Assembly: GCF_001182745.1 (NCBI RefSeq)
Contig: NZ_LN868938.1
Location: 434,001 to 498,000, forward strand
DNA length: 64,000 bases
Direction: 5' to 3'
Source of the DNA: Nocardia farcinica
GTDB lineage: Bacteria; Actinomycetota; Actinomycetes; Mycobacteriales; Mycobacteriaceae
Part shown: positions 41,463 through 54,690 of the stretch, in pieces
Numbering within the stretch: the stretch's first letter is position 1
How the letters are laid out: every line of letters begins with the position of its first letter
Made by a program: the position numbers and the translations under genes
The notes under the pieces: generated by a model
Database searches by the model: none
What the model saw: only the letters and a program-made list of their open reading frames with translations
Told to the model about the DNA's origin: nothing

Positions 41463-42584
41463 ATGCGAGTAACGATCATCGGTGGCGGCATTCTCGGCAC
41501 CGCGCACGCGCTGGCCGCGGTGCGCCGCGGACACGAGGTGGTGCAGCTGGAACGGGAACCGGAAGCGCGCGGCGCGACCGTGCGGAACTTCGGTCTGGTG
41601 TGGGTGTCGGGTCGTGCCGAGCACGAACTCGCGTCGACCCTGCGTTCCCGGGAGCTGTGGGAGGAACTGGGCGGCAAGGTGCCCGGCATCGGATTCCGTG
41701 CCAACGGCTCGATCACGCTGGTGCGCACCCCCGAGGAACTGGCCGTCGCCGAAGCCGCCGCGGCGGGGGCCTCCGCGGACGCGCGCGGGTTCCGCCTGCT
41801 CGAGCCGGAACAGGTCCGCGCGCTCAACCCCGCGTTGCGCGGCACGTATCTGGCCGGCCTGCACTGCGCGACCGACGCCGCGGTGGAATCCCGCCAGGCG
41901 CTGCCCGCGTTGCGCGCCTACCTCACCGGCACCGGGCGCTACACCTTCCACCCCGCCACCGAGGCCAGGTCCGTGGCCGGCTCATCGGCCACGGTTCTCG
42001 ACGACCACGGCCGCGTCCACGCGGGTGATCTGGTGCTGGTCTGCCCCGGCGCCACGCATTCCGGGCTGGTCCGCGAACTGGTCGGCGAGATCCCCGTGCG
42101 CCGCGTGCGCCTGCAGATGATGCAGACCGCGCCGCTGGGGGAGCCGCTGACCACCTCGATCGCCGACGGCGACAGCTTCCGCTACTACCCGGGTTTCGCC
42201 GGGCCCGCGGTCGAAGCGCTCGAGCGGGAGCAGTCCCAGGCCGCCACCGCCGCCGAGCACAAGATGCAGCTGCTGTGCGTGCAGCGCCTGCACGGCGGGC
42301 TCACCATCGGCGACACCCACGAATACACCGAGCCGTTCGCCTTCGACGTCGACGAGGCGCCCTACGAACACCTCACCGCGGTCACCGAGGAACTGCTCGG
42401 CCGCACCCTGCCGCCGGTGGTACGGCGCTGGGCCGGGGTGTACAGCCAGAGTGTCGACCCGGCGGCGATCGTCACGCGGGCGCGCGCCGATGAGCACGTG
42501 TGGGTGATCACCGGGCCGGGCGGTCGCGGCATGACCCTCGGACCCGCGCTCGGCGAGGAGACCGCCGAACTGCTCGGGCTCTGA
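41463..42584 (+). CDS. FAD-dependent aminophosphonate oxidoreductase (HpnW-like)
   Basis: A 373-residue DAO-family flavoprotein (TIGR03364 type). The FAD motif IIGGGILGTAHALAAVRRGHE stands at the N-terminus. The core includes RNFGLVWVSGRAE and GDLVLVCPGATHS, and the C-terminal ITGPGGRGMTLGPALGEETAELL closes the FAD site. Relatives are glycine- and amine-oxidising enzymes. Members near phosphonatase-like genes are proposed to deaminate an aminophosphonate to the aldehyde. It stands alone behind its own PhnF/PHO-box promoter. Confidence 0.87.
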   Translation: MRVTIIGGGILGTAHALAAVRRGHEVVQLEREPEARGATVRNFGLVWVSGRAEHELASTLRSRELWEELGGKVPGIGFRANGSITLVRTPEELAVAEAAAAGASADARGFRLLEPEQVRALNPALRGTYLAGLHCATDAAVESRQALPALRAYLTGTGRYTFHPATEARSVAGSSATVLDDHGRVHAGDLVLVCPGATHSGLVRELVGEIPVRRVRLQMMQTAPLGEPLTTSIADGDSFRYYPGFAGPAVEALEREQSQAATAAEHKMQLLCVQRLHGGLTIGDTHEYTEPFAFDVDEAPYEHLTAVTEELLGRTLPPVVRRWAGVYSQSVDPAAIVTRARADEHVWVITGPGGRGMTLGPALGEETAELLGL

Positions 42585-42654
42585 CCACCGATATCGCGCA
42601 CACCTGGGCGTATCGTGAACGCCGGTCGGGGAATCGGCGGCGAGAGGATGCGGG

Positions 42655-43467
42655 ATGGTGGCAGCACAGGACGGCGAACGGGGCGCGCACCACGTGCAGT
42701 CGCTGGATCGCGGTCTGGCCGTCATCCGCGCCTTCGACGCCGAGCATCCCGAGCTGACGCTGTCGGAGGTGGCCCGGCGGACCGGTCTGGCCAGGGCGGC
42801 GGCGCGCCGATTCCTGCTCACCCTGGCCGATCTCGGTTACGTGCGCACCGACGGCAAGAACTTCGCGCTGACGGCGCGGGTGCTCGAGCTCGGCTACGCC
42901 TACCTGTCGAGCATGGGTCTGCCGGACGTGGCGCAGCCGCACCTCGAGCAGCTCTCGCGCACGGTGGCGGAGTCGTCGTCGGTCTCGGTGCTCGACGGCG
43001 CCGACATCGTCTACGTGGCACGGGTGGCCGTCTCGCGGATCATGACGGTCCGCATCGACATCGGCACCCGCTTCCCCGCCTACGCCACGTCGATGGGTCA
43101 CGTGTTGCTGGCCGGGCTGACCCCCGACGAACTCGACGCCTATCTGGCCGCGACCACGTTGGCGCCGCGCACCCCGCACACCACGGTGTCGGAGGCGGCG
43201 TTGCGTGCGGAACTGGACGCCGTTCGCGCGCAAGGGTATTCGCTGGTCGACCAGGAACTCGAGGAGGGGCTGCGCTCGGTCGCCGCCCCGATCCGCGACC
43301 GCGCGGGCACGGTGATCGCCGCGGTGAACATCTCCACCCAGGCGACCCGGCACAGCGTCGCCTCGATCCGGGCGGATCTGGTTCCGCCGCTGCTGGCGGC
43401 GGCCGCGCGGATCGAGCAGGATCTGCGCAACACGAACGGCCCCGCCCGAGGTCGGGGCGGGGCCTGA
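42655..43467 (+). CDS. pcaR: IclR-family regulator, PcaR/PcaU type
   Basis: A 270-residue regulator with an N-terminal winged helix (LTLSEVARRTGLARAAARRFLLTLADLGYV near residues 34-64) and a C-terminal IclR effector domain with the PcaR/PobR-type opening VQSLDRGLAVIRAF. It sits next to the beta-ketoadipate genes, and IclR-style GTTC-N7-GAAC sites lie in the pcaI promoter 4 kb away, so it probably controls pcaIJF. Beta-ketoadipate is the usual ligand in the family. It is convergent with pcaD. Confidence 0.85.
   Translation: MVAAQDGERGAHHVQSLDRGLAVIRAFDAEHPELTLSEVARRTGLARAAARRFLLTLADLGYVRTDGKNFALTARVLELGYAYLSSMGLPDVAQPHLEQLSRTVAESSSVSVLDGADIVYVARVAVSRIMTVRIDIGTRFPAYATSMGHVLLAGLTPDELDAYLAATTLAPRTPHTTVSEAALRAELDAVRAQGYSLVDQELEEGLRSVAAPIRDRAGTVIAAVNISTQATRHSVASIRADLVPPLLAAAARIEQDLRNTNGPARGRGGA
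43438..43464. terminator. Hairpin at the end of the IclR gene
   Basis: GGCCCCGCCC (43438-43447) and GGGCGGGGCC (43455-43464) form a perfect 10-base-pair stem with a 7-base loop, lying over the last codons and just before the stop of the IclR gene. It faces the convergent pcaD gene 64 bases on, so it may stop transcripts from both sides. No T-run. Confidence 0.55.
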
Positions 43468-43527
43468 GCCCGGGCGGGCGGTAGCCGGGCCGGGTCGGGA
43501 TGTGGCGGCGCGGCGCCGGTGATGGGG

Positions 43528-44334
43528 CTATCCGACGCGGGTGAGCGAGTCCAGGAACGCGGCGAGGGCGTCGTCGAACGCCTCGGGCCGCTCCATGTTC
43601 GGCGTGTGTCCGGCCTCGTCGATCACGGTCAGGTGGGCGTCCGGGATGGTCGCGGCGAGATCGGCGCCGAGCACGCCCCGGTCGAACTGGTCCTCGGCAC
43701 CGACGATCACGAGGGCCGGCACGTCGAGTGTGCGCGCGACGCCGGTGTAGTCGCGCCGCTCGGCGCGCCCGCGCAGCGCGGCGGCGGCCCCCGCCGGATC
43801 GGCCGCGCGCATCATCGTGCGGGCCCGCTCGGCCACCGCGGGCCGCTGCGCGACGGTGCGCGGACTCAGTACCAGCGGCAGGAATTCCTCGGCGTAGTCC
43901 GCCACGCCGTCGGCCGCCAGCCGATCCGCCAACGCGAACCGGGATGCCTTGACCTCGGCGCTGTCGAGACCGGCGAACGTGTCCGACAGCACCAGCGCGC
44001 GCACCCGTCCGGGGTGGGCGGCGACGAAATCCAGCGCCACCTGCCCGCCCATCGAATACCCGGTCAGCACAACGGTGTCCACGTCGCACGCGGCCAGCAC
44101 GGCGGCCAGCGCGGCGCTGTGCGCGCCCATCGGCACCGTCGCCGAGGTCGCGGTGCTCGCCCCGAACCCCACCATGTCGACCGTGATCACCCGGTATCCG
44201 CGTGCGGTGAACCGGGCGACCTGCGGCGCCCACATCCGCTTGTCGAAGAGGAAACCGTGCACGAACACCAGGGCCGGGCCGGTCCCGTCGTCGGTGTAGC
44301 CCACCGGACCGGCGGGCGTGCGCAGCACCGCCAC
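43528..44334 (-). CDS. pcaD: Alpha/beta hydrolase, 3-oxoadipate enol-lactonase
   Basis: Opens 3-oxoadipate enol-lactone to 3-oxoadipate in the beta-ketoadipate pathway. The 268-residue hydrolase has the nucleophile elbow GYSMGG near residue 95, a VHGFLFDKRMW oxyanion region, and the late aspartate and histidine (VGAEDQFD, EAGHTPNMERP). It follows catC by two bases, which argues for the enol-lactonase role over another esterase. It is the last gene of the lysR-catB-catA-catC run. Confidence 0.85.
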   Translation of the reverse strand: MAVLRTPAGPVGYTDDGTGPALVFVHGFLFDKRMWAPQVARFTARGYRVITVDMVGFGASTATSATVPMGAHSAALAAVLAACDVDTVVLTGYSMGGQVALDFVAAHPGRVRALVLSDTFAGLDSAEVKASRFALADRLAADGVADYAEEFLPLVLSPRTVAQRPAVAERARTMMRAADPAGAAAALRGRAERRDYTGVARTLDVPALVIVGAEDQFDRGVLGADLAATIPDAHLTVIDEAGHTPNMERPEAFDDALAAFLDSLTRVG

Positions 44335-44336
44335 CC

Positions 44337-44621
44337 TCAGACCCCCGCGACCTTGGACGGATGGGTGGCCAGCGGGGTGACGTGGATGTCCATGTAGGGG
44401 AACAGCGGCAGCCCCGAGAGCAGTTCGTGCAGTTCGTCGTTGGACTCGACGTCGAAGATCGAGAAGTTGGAGTACTCACCCACGATGCGCCACAGCTGCG
44501 GCCATTTCCCGGCCCGTTGCAACTCCTGGCTGTAGGCCTTCTCCCGCGCCACGATCTCGGCGCGGGTGTCGGCGGGCAGGTCGTGGGGGATGCGGACATC
44601 CATCCGCACATGGAACAGCAT
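44337..44621 (-). CDS. catC: Muconolactone delta-isomerase
   Basis: Moves the double bond of muconolactone to give 3-oxoadipate enol-lactone. The 94-residue protein is full length and has MLFHVRMDVRIPHDLP, NDELHELLSGLPLFPYMDIHVTPLATHPS, which are typical of the family. It lies 63 bases after catA and two bases before pcaD. Confidence 0.95.
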   Translation of the reverse strand: MLFHVRMDVRIPHDLPADTRAEIVAREKAYSQELQRAGKWPQLWRIVGEYSNFSIFDVESNDELHELLSGLPLFPYMDIHVTPLATHPSKVAGV

Positions 44622-44684
44622 GGGTGAGTACTCCTCTGGGCAGGGCGCGGCCCGGCATCCGCGCCGCTGACGGTCGGTGAACGG

Positions 44685-46689
<2,005 letters not shown>

Positions 46690-46693
<4 letters not shown>

Positions 46694-47598
46694 CGATCGA
46701 CCTCGACGGGTGGTAGGGGGTCGGGGAGCTCGGCGGCGAGCACTCCGAGCACGGAACGGACGAGTTCGGAATCGCTGTCGCGGCGCCAGGCCAACGCCAG
46801 TTCGACCGACTCGGCATCGGGCAGGTCGCGGAACACCACCCCGGTGAGCGCGAGCGCGCGCGCCGAGGCAGGCACCACGGCGATGCCGAGCCCACCGGCC
46901 ACCAGCGCGAGCAGGACGCCGGTGCTGACGCCCTCGAGCGCGGTGCGCGGGGTGTACCCGGCGGCTCGGGCGCTGCGCAGCACCGCGGCGTTGACGATGG
47001 ATTCGCGGTTGGCGTAGAGCAGGAAGTCCTCGTCGCGCAGGTCCGCCATCGCTACCGCGGGTTCGTGGGCGAGCCGGTGGTCGGCGGGCACGGCCAGCAC
47101 CAGCGGTTCGATCTCGAGGGTGCGCAGGCCGAGGCCGTCGCCGATCACCGGCGGGCGCAGGATGCCCAGATCCAGATCGCCGGTGCGCAGGCGCTCGCAC
47201 TGGTCGGCGGTGAGCAGGTCGGAGTGGACCTCGAGCACCACGCCCGGCAGTTCGCGCCGCAGGGCCCGCGCGATGCCGGGCAGGTGCGAGAGGGTCGCGG
47301 TGCTGGTGAAGCCCAGCCGGACCTGGCCGAGCCTGCCCGCGGCGATCCGGCGCACCCCGCGCACGCTGTCGTCCAGCGTGTCGAGCACCCGCCGGGCCTC
47401 GCCCAGCAGGAACTCGCCCGCGGGGGTGAGTGCGACCTGTCGGGTGGTGCGGGTGAGCAGCGCCGCGCCGAGTTCGGCCTCGAGCTGGCGGATGGCTTGC
47501 GACAGCGCGGGCTGGGCCATGTGCAGGCGTTCGGCCGCGCGGCCGAAGTGCCGCGTCTCGGCGACGGCCGCGAAGTAGCGCAGATGGCGAAGCTCCAT
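46690..47598 (-). CDS. catR: LysR-family regulator, CatR/BenM-like
   Basis: A 302-residue LysR activator with the N-terminal helix-turn-helix HFGRAAERLHMAQPALSQAIRQLE, close to CatM/BenM/CatR. ATG 47598 has a perfect ribosome binding site (AAGGAGG). Unusually for this family it lies at the head of the operon it should control, overlapping catB by four bases, and is not divergent from it. cis,cis-Muconate is the usual ligand. An inverted repeat 36-75 bases upstream is a likely binding site. Confidence 0.88.
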
Positions 47599-47633
47599 CG
47601 GGGCCTCCTTCCGTCCTACCGAGACTGCGGCTG

Positions 47634-47673
47634 TGTCCTGAGTCACGGTAGAGAGAGATATTGAGTCAGGACA
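47634..47673. promoter_or_regulatory. LysR-type inverted repeat before catR
   Basis: TGTCCTGAGTCA (47634-47645) and TGAGTCAGGACA (47662-47673) form a 12-base inverted repeat with one mismatch and a 16-base centre. Its inner parts also repeat directly (TGAGTCA twice). It starts 36 bases before the catR ATG, the normal place for LysR sites, and also lies upstream of the divergent pcaI promoter. Binding by CatR is inferred. Confidence 0.6.
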
Positions 47674-47723
47674 AATACTATTTCCGGCCCGATTGATACG
47701 TGCGAATGATCAATTCGGGACGG

Positions 47724-47777
47724 TTGACGGTGCCTTGCCCAGTGTTCATAATGAGAACAAATGTTCACGATGCGAAC
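47724..47777 (+). promoter_or_regulatory. pcaIJF promoter with two IclR-type operators
   Basis: TTGACG (47724-47729) and CATAAT (47747-47752) are 17 bases apart. GTTC-N7-GAAC occurs twice, at 47744-47758 and 47763-47777, both with ATG inside the centre. The first covers the -10 and the second lies just past the likely transcription start. The pattern resembles PcaR/PcaU sites, so the IclR gene at 42655 is the likely regulator. Confidence 0.72.
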
Positions 47778-47789
47778 AGGAGAGGGCTC

Positions 47790-48617
47790 GTGGCCTATAT
47801 AGCGCCGCTGGCGGACGCGATCGCCGACCTCGTGCACGACGGCGACACCGTCGCGCTCGAGGGCTTCACCCACTTGATTCCGATGGCGGCCGGGCGGGAG
47901 ATCATCCGGCAGCGCCGCCGCGACCTGACGCTGGTGCGGATGACCCCCGATCTGGTCTACGACCAGCTCATCGGCGCGGGCTGCGCGCGCAAGCTGGTGT
48001 TCTCCTGGGGCGGCAACCCCGGCGTCGGCTCGCTGCACCGGTTCCGCGACGCGGTGCAGAACGGCTGGCCGGTGCCGCTCGAGATCGAGGAGCACAGCCA
48101 CGCGGGCATGGCCAACCGCTACGTCGCCGGCGCCTCCGGCCTGCCGTTCGCGGTGTTGCGCGGCTACGTCGGCACCGACCTGCCCGAGGTGACCGACACG
48201 ATCAAACCGATCACCTGCCCCTTCACCGGGGAACGGCTCACCGCCGTGCCCGCGCTGAACCCGGACGTGACGATCGTGCACGCCCAGCGGGCGGATCGGC
48301 ACGGCAACGTGCAGCTGTGGGGCCTGCTCGGCGTGCAGAAGGAAGCCGTGCTGGCCGCGCGCCGCAGCCTGGTCACGGTCGAGGAGATCGTGGACGAGCT
48401 GACGCCGGTGCCCGGCGCGATCGTGCTGCCCGCCTGGGCGGTCACCGCGGTCGCCGAGGTGCCCGACGGCGCGCATCCGTCCTACGCGCAGGGCTATTCC
48501 GAGCGCGACAACGCCCATTACGCCGCCTGGGACGCCATCGCCCGCGACCGGGACGGCTTCACCCGCTGGCTGGACGAGCACGTCCACGCCGCGGCCGCAC
48601 AGGGGAGCCGAGCATGA
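47790..48617 (+). CDS. pcaI: 3-oxoadipate CoA-transferase subunit A
   Basis: Alpha subunit of succinyl-CoA:3-oxoadipate CoA-transferase. The 275-residue protein follows the family type with GFTHLIPMAAGREII near the N-terminus, VFSWGGNPGVGSLHRF, and LWGLLGVQKEAVLAAR. GTG 47790 has GGAGAGG upstream (VAYIAPLADA). The frame is open further up through the operator region, which is not coding. Overlaps pcaJ by four bases (ATGA). Confidence 0.92.
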   Translation: MAYIAPLADAIADLVHDGDTVALEGFTHLIPMAAGREIIRQRRRDLTLVRMTPDLVYDQLIGAGCARKLVFSWGGNPGVGSLHRFRDAVQNGWPVPLEIEEHSHAGMANRYVAGASGLPFAVLRGYVGTDLPEVTDTIKPITCPFTGERLTAVPALNPDVTIVHAQRADRHGNVQLWGLLGVQKEAVLAARRSLVTVEEIVDELTPVPGAIVLPAWAVTAVAEVPDGAHPSYAQGYSERDNAHYAAWDAIARDRDGFTRWLDEHVHAAAAQGSRA

Positions 48618-49389
48618 CCACCACCGAGACCGCCACCGCGCCCGCGGCCGAGTACACCGCCGACGAGATGATGACGATCGCCGCGGCCCGCGCCCTGCAG
48701 GGGGATCGGCGCTGCTTCGTCGGCATCGGATTGCCGTCCACCGCGGCCAATCTCGCGCGCACCACGCACGCGCCCGGCCTGGTGCTCATCTACGAATCCG
48801 GCACCCTCGGGTCGAAACCGGACCGGCTGCCCGCCTCCATCGGCGACGGCGTCCTCGCCGAGACCGCCGACGCGGTGATCAGTGTGCCGGAGGTGTTCAA
48901 CTATTGGCTACAGCCGGGCCGCATCGATGTCGGCTTCCTCGGCGCCGCCCAGCTCGACCGCTTCGGGAACATCAACACCACCGTCATCGGCGGCGACTAC
49001 CACCACCCGAAGGTGCGGCTGCCGGGCGCGGGTGGCGCGCCCGAGATCGCCGCCTCCTGCGGTGAGGTGTTCGTGGTCGTGCGGCAGTCGCGGCGCACCT
49101 TCGTCGACCGGGTCGACTTCGTCACCTCCTTCGGGCACGGCCGCGGCGGCGGCGAGCGTGCCCGCCTCGGCCTGCGTGGCGCCGGACCCACCCTGGTGAT
49201 CACCGACCTGGGCGTGCTGCGGCCCGACGAGACCGGCGAACTGGTGCTCACCGCCGTGCACCCCGGCGTCACCGTCGAGCAGGTGCGCGCGGCGACCGGC
49301 TGGGACCTGCGCGTGGCCGACCACCCGACGGTCTCGCCCGCCCCGACCGCCGAGGAACTGGCGACCCTGCGCGCGCTGCGGGCGGCGTC

Positions 49390-49393
<4 letters not shown>
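48614..49393 (+). CDS. pcaJ: 3-oxoadipate CoA-transferase subunit B
   Basis: Beta subunit of the CoA-transferase, 259 residues. The catalytic glutamate is in LIYESGTLGS near residue 62, and FVGIGLPSTAANLAR precedes it. GFLGAAQLDRFGNINTTVIG matches the family. The final third has ITDLGVLRPDETGELVLTAVHPGV. It overlaps pcaI and pcaF by four bases each, so the three subunits are made together. Confidence 0.94.
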
Positions 49394-50568
<1,175 letters not shown>

Positions 50569-50586
50569 CGCACGGCGGTCGACGGG

Positions 50587-52134
<1,548 letters not shown>

Positions 52135-52166
52135 CGCTCTGCACTCCTGATCGGGAACGGCAAAAA

Positions 52167-52215
52167 TAGTCCAAGCGGACTAGTTCATCCTGGATGTGAT
52201 CCAGAGCACTGTCAA
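52167..52215. promoter_or_regulatory. Promoter and operator between the CoA ligase and TetR genes
   Basis: On the minus strand TTGACA (complement at 52210-52215) and CAGGAT, 17 bases on, form a strong promoter for the ligase. TAGTCC-AAGC-GGACTA (52167-52182), a perfect inverted repeat, sits at the expected transcription start. CTGGAT-GTG-ATCCAG (52190-52204) lies between the two boxes. The TetR protein encoded next door is the likely repressor. Confidence 0.65.
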
Positions 52216-52276
52216 GCCCCTGGATACAGTGAAGCGGTCGCCGGTCCGGCGGCGAAGGAGTCGGTGGGAGGTGGCC

Positions 52277-52921
52277 ATGGCGCGGCAGGCACGCGGGGAG
52301 CGGGCGCGGGCCGCGATCATCGACGCGGCCATCGCGATCCTCACCGATGCCGGCTATTCCGCGCTCACCACTCGTGCCGTGCAGGCCGCCTGCGGGCTGT
52401 CCAGGGGATCGCTGTTGTTCCAGTTCCCGACCCGGGAGGACCTGCTCGCGGCGGTCATCGACGAACTCGTCGGCCGCCGCGCGACCCGCGCGCAACGCAT
52501 CATCGACGAATTCGCCGCCCGCCCACCCGCCGACCGGCTCGTCGCCGCCATCGCCGCGGTGCGCGAATTGTTCTCCGGCCCGGACTTTCTCGCCGAAATG
52601 GAGCTGTGGTCCGCCGCACGGACGAACCCGGCCCTGCACACCAGCCTGGTGCCGCTGGTCGAGAAGATCGGTGCGCGACTGCGCGAGCAGCTCACCGAGC
52701 TGTTCGGTCCCGAGATCGCTGCCCACCCGCACTATCCGCAGGTGGCGATGTTGACCGTCGAACTGGCCCGCGGGCTCGCCTTCAGCGCGCCGATCCGGCG
52801 CGGACACGGCGATCGGTCGGTGCTGGAATTCTGGCAGGCCGCGGCCGCCACCATGCTCGGGCGGTCGGCGCCCGCCGAATCCGCCGCGAGCGGGCCGCCG
52901 CAGCACCAGTTGCTGATCTGA
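52277..52921 (+). CDS. TetR-family regulator
   Basis: A 214-residue TetR repressor with the helix-turn-helix LTTRAVQAACGLSRGSLLFQFPTREDLLAAVI near residues 35-66. ATG 52277 has GGAGG six bases upstream. The frame is open further up without homology. It diverges from the acyl-CoA ligase gene, whose promoter carries a TAGTCC/GGACTA palindrome, so it most likely controls both genes. Confidence 0.87.
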   Translation: MARQARGERARAAIIDAAIAILTDAGYSALTTRAVQAACGLSRGSLLFQFPTREDLLAAVIDELVGRRATRAQRIIDEFAARPPADRLVAAIAAVRELFSGPDFLAEMELWSAARTNPALHTSLVPLVEKIGARLREQLTELFGPEIAAHPHYPQVAMLTVELARGLAFSAPIRRGHGDRSVLEFWQAAAATMLGRSAPAESAASGPPQHQLLI

Positions 52922-52964
52922 GACCCGCGGGGTAGAGCGACGGCGGCGCGGGTAGCCGGAGGGC

Positions 52965-54014
52965 ATGCGGGCCATCACTGTGCAGCCGGGGCGGGCGGGG
53001 TCGGTACAGGTCGAGGAACTGCCCGATCCCGTCGCGGGAACGGACGAACTGCTGGTGCGCGGGGTCGCGCTCGGCGTCTGCGGCACCGACAAGGAGATCG
53101 GTGCCGCGGAGTACGGGTGGGCGCCGCCGGGGCGGGACCGGCTGGTGCTCGGGCACGAGTCGCTGGGCCGGGTCGTGCAGGCGCCGCCGGGCTCGGGATT
53201 CGCCGAGGGCGAGCTGGTGGCCGGTGTGGTGCGCAGGCCCGATCCGGTGCCGTGCGGGGCGTGCGCGCACGGTGAGTTCGACATGTGCCGCAACGGCCGC
53301 TACCGCGAACGCGGCATCAAGGAACTCGACGGGTTCGGCAGCGAACTGTGGACGGTCGAGACCGACTACGCGGTGCGCGTCGACCCGGAGCTCGGCCACC
53401 TCGGCGTGCTGCTGGAACCGGCCAGCGTGCTGGCCAAGGCGTGGGAGCAGATCGAACGCATCGGCGGACGCAGCTGGTTCGAGCCGCGCACCGTGCTGGT
53501 GACCGGCGCGGGGCCGATCGGGCTGCTCGCCGCGCTGATGGGCGTCCAGCGCGCACTCGAGGTGCACGTGCTGGACCGGGTGACCGACGGCCCGAAACCC
53601 GCTCTGGTGCGGGGCCTGGGCGCCACCTATCACCACGGCGACGTGGCGGGGGTGATCGCCGAGACGCATCCGGACGTCGTGATCGAGGCGACCGGGGTGA
53701 GCGCCCTCGTCGTCGCCGCGATGGCGGGCACCGCGCACTACGGGATCACCTGCCTCACCGGCGTGTCCACCGGTGGGCGGCCGTTCGAGGTGGACACCGG
53801 CGGCCTCAACCGGTCCATCGTGCTGGAGAACGACGTGGTGGTCGGATCGGTGAACGCCAACCAGCGCCACTATCGCGCCGCGGCGGACGCGCTGGCGGCC
53901 GCCGACCCGGCGTGGCTGGCGGCCATGATCACCCGACGGGTGCCCCTCGAACGCGCGGTCGAGGCGTTCGGCGACACCGGCGACGAGGTGAAGGTCGTCA
54001 TCGATCTGGAATGA
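52965..54014 (+). CDS. Glucose 1-dehydrogenase-like zinc dehydrogenase
   Basis: A 349-residue medium-chain dehydrogenase of the glucose dehydrogenase group. The catalytic zinc ligands stand in GVCGTDKEI and LGHESLGRV, with CGACAHGEFDMC for the structural metal and GRYRERGIKELDGF as in the archaeal and actinobacterial glucose dehydrogenases. The nucleotide fold begins VLVTGAGPIGLLAALMG near residue 190. It begins 43 bases after the TetR stop, so it may be transcribed with it. Confidence 0.85.
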   Translation: MRAITVQPGRAGSVQVEELPDPVAGTDELLVRGVALGVCGTDKEIGAAEYGWAPPGRDRLVLGHESLGRVVQAPPGSGFAEGELVAGVVRRPDPVPCGACAHGEFDMCRNGRYRERGIKELDGFGSELWTVETDYAVRVDPELGHLGVLLEPASVLAKAWEQIERIGGRSWFEPRTVLVTGAGPIGLLAALMGVQRALEVHVLDRVTDGPKPALVRGLGATYHHGDVAGVIAETHPDVVIEATGVSALVVAAMAGTAHYGITCLTGVSTGGRPFEVDTGGLNRSIVLENDVVVGSVNANQRHYRAAADALAAADPAWLAAMITRRVPLERAVEAFGDTGDEVKVVIDLE

Positions 54015-54086
54015 ACCGGCTCTGGAATGAGCCGCCCTGGAATGCGCCGGCCCGGAAGCGATCCGGCTCCGGGTGCTTCCGAGTGG

Positions 54087-54533
54087 TCAGCGGGGTCCGG
54101 CGGAGTGCCCCGCGCGGCCGTGGGTGCGCCGCGCCTCCTTGAGTTCGGCTTCGAACACGTGGGTGCGCCCGTCCAGCAACTGCTCGCGGACGGCGCGGTC
54201 GAGTTCGCGGAACAGCGCGTAGTAGCCCTCGTCGTACTCCTCGACGATCTGGAACGTCCAGCGATCGGGTAACACGTTGCGCCCGACGAGCTCGGTGGCG
54301 ATGCGGTCGGCGAGTTCGGGGTGTCCGGCGTCGCGCAGCAACGCCACCGCCTCGTCGAGCAGGAAGTCGGCGCCGCCGGTCAGCTGGTGGAACGAGTACA
54401 GGTGGCCGCGGGCTCGCTCGATGGTCTCCAGCGCCTCGGAGAGCTTGCCCGCGGCTGCGACGGTCTGGTCGTCGACGCCCTCGGGACGGCGGTGCCGCAG
54501 GGCAGGGCGATCCTCGGAACGGTGCGCTGTCAT
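54087..54533 (-). CDS. Conserved hypothetical protein
   Basis: A 148-residue mostly helical protein with no signal or membrane segment, from ATG 54533. It is rich in charged residues, for example YDEGYYALFRELDRAVREQLL and HVFEAELKEARRTHG. I recognise it as a type found in Nocardia and Mycobacterium but without known function. It stands alone, in the 157-base gap after which (54534-54690) nothing else is visible. Confidence 0.65.
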   Translation of the reverse strand: MTAHRSEDRPALRHRRPEGVDDQTVAAAGKLSEALETIERARGHLYSFHQLTGGADFLLDEAVALLRDAGHPELADRIATELVGRNVLPDRWTFQIVEEYDEGYYALFRELDRAVREQLLDGRTHVFEAELKEARRTHGRAGHSAGPR

Positions 54534-54690
54534 GGTGTTTCGCTCTCTGTCGGGGGCGGGAGGCCCGGATCGAGCGAGCGGCCACCGAGGCGGACCGCCC
54601 GACGCGGGATGTTTGCCGCGTACCCCGCTGCCCGTCGGTAAAACGATGCGGAAACGATGCGCGATGTCAGCGCGGGCGGCCCGGTCTCGA

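Noticed and set aside
43528..44334. Alternative identity of the hydrolase as a haloperoxidase or general esterase
   Set aside because: The sequence alone would allow it, but its place two bases after catC and the absence of another enol-lactonase favour PcaD.
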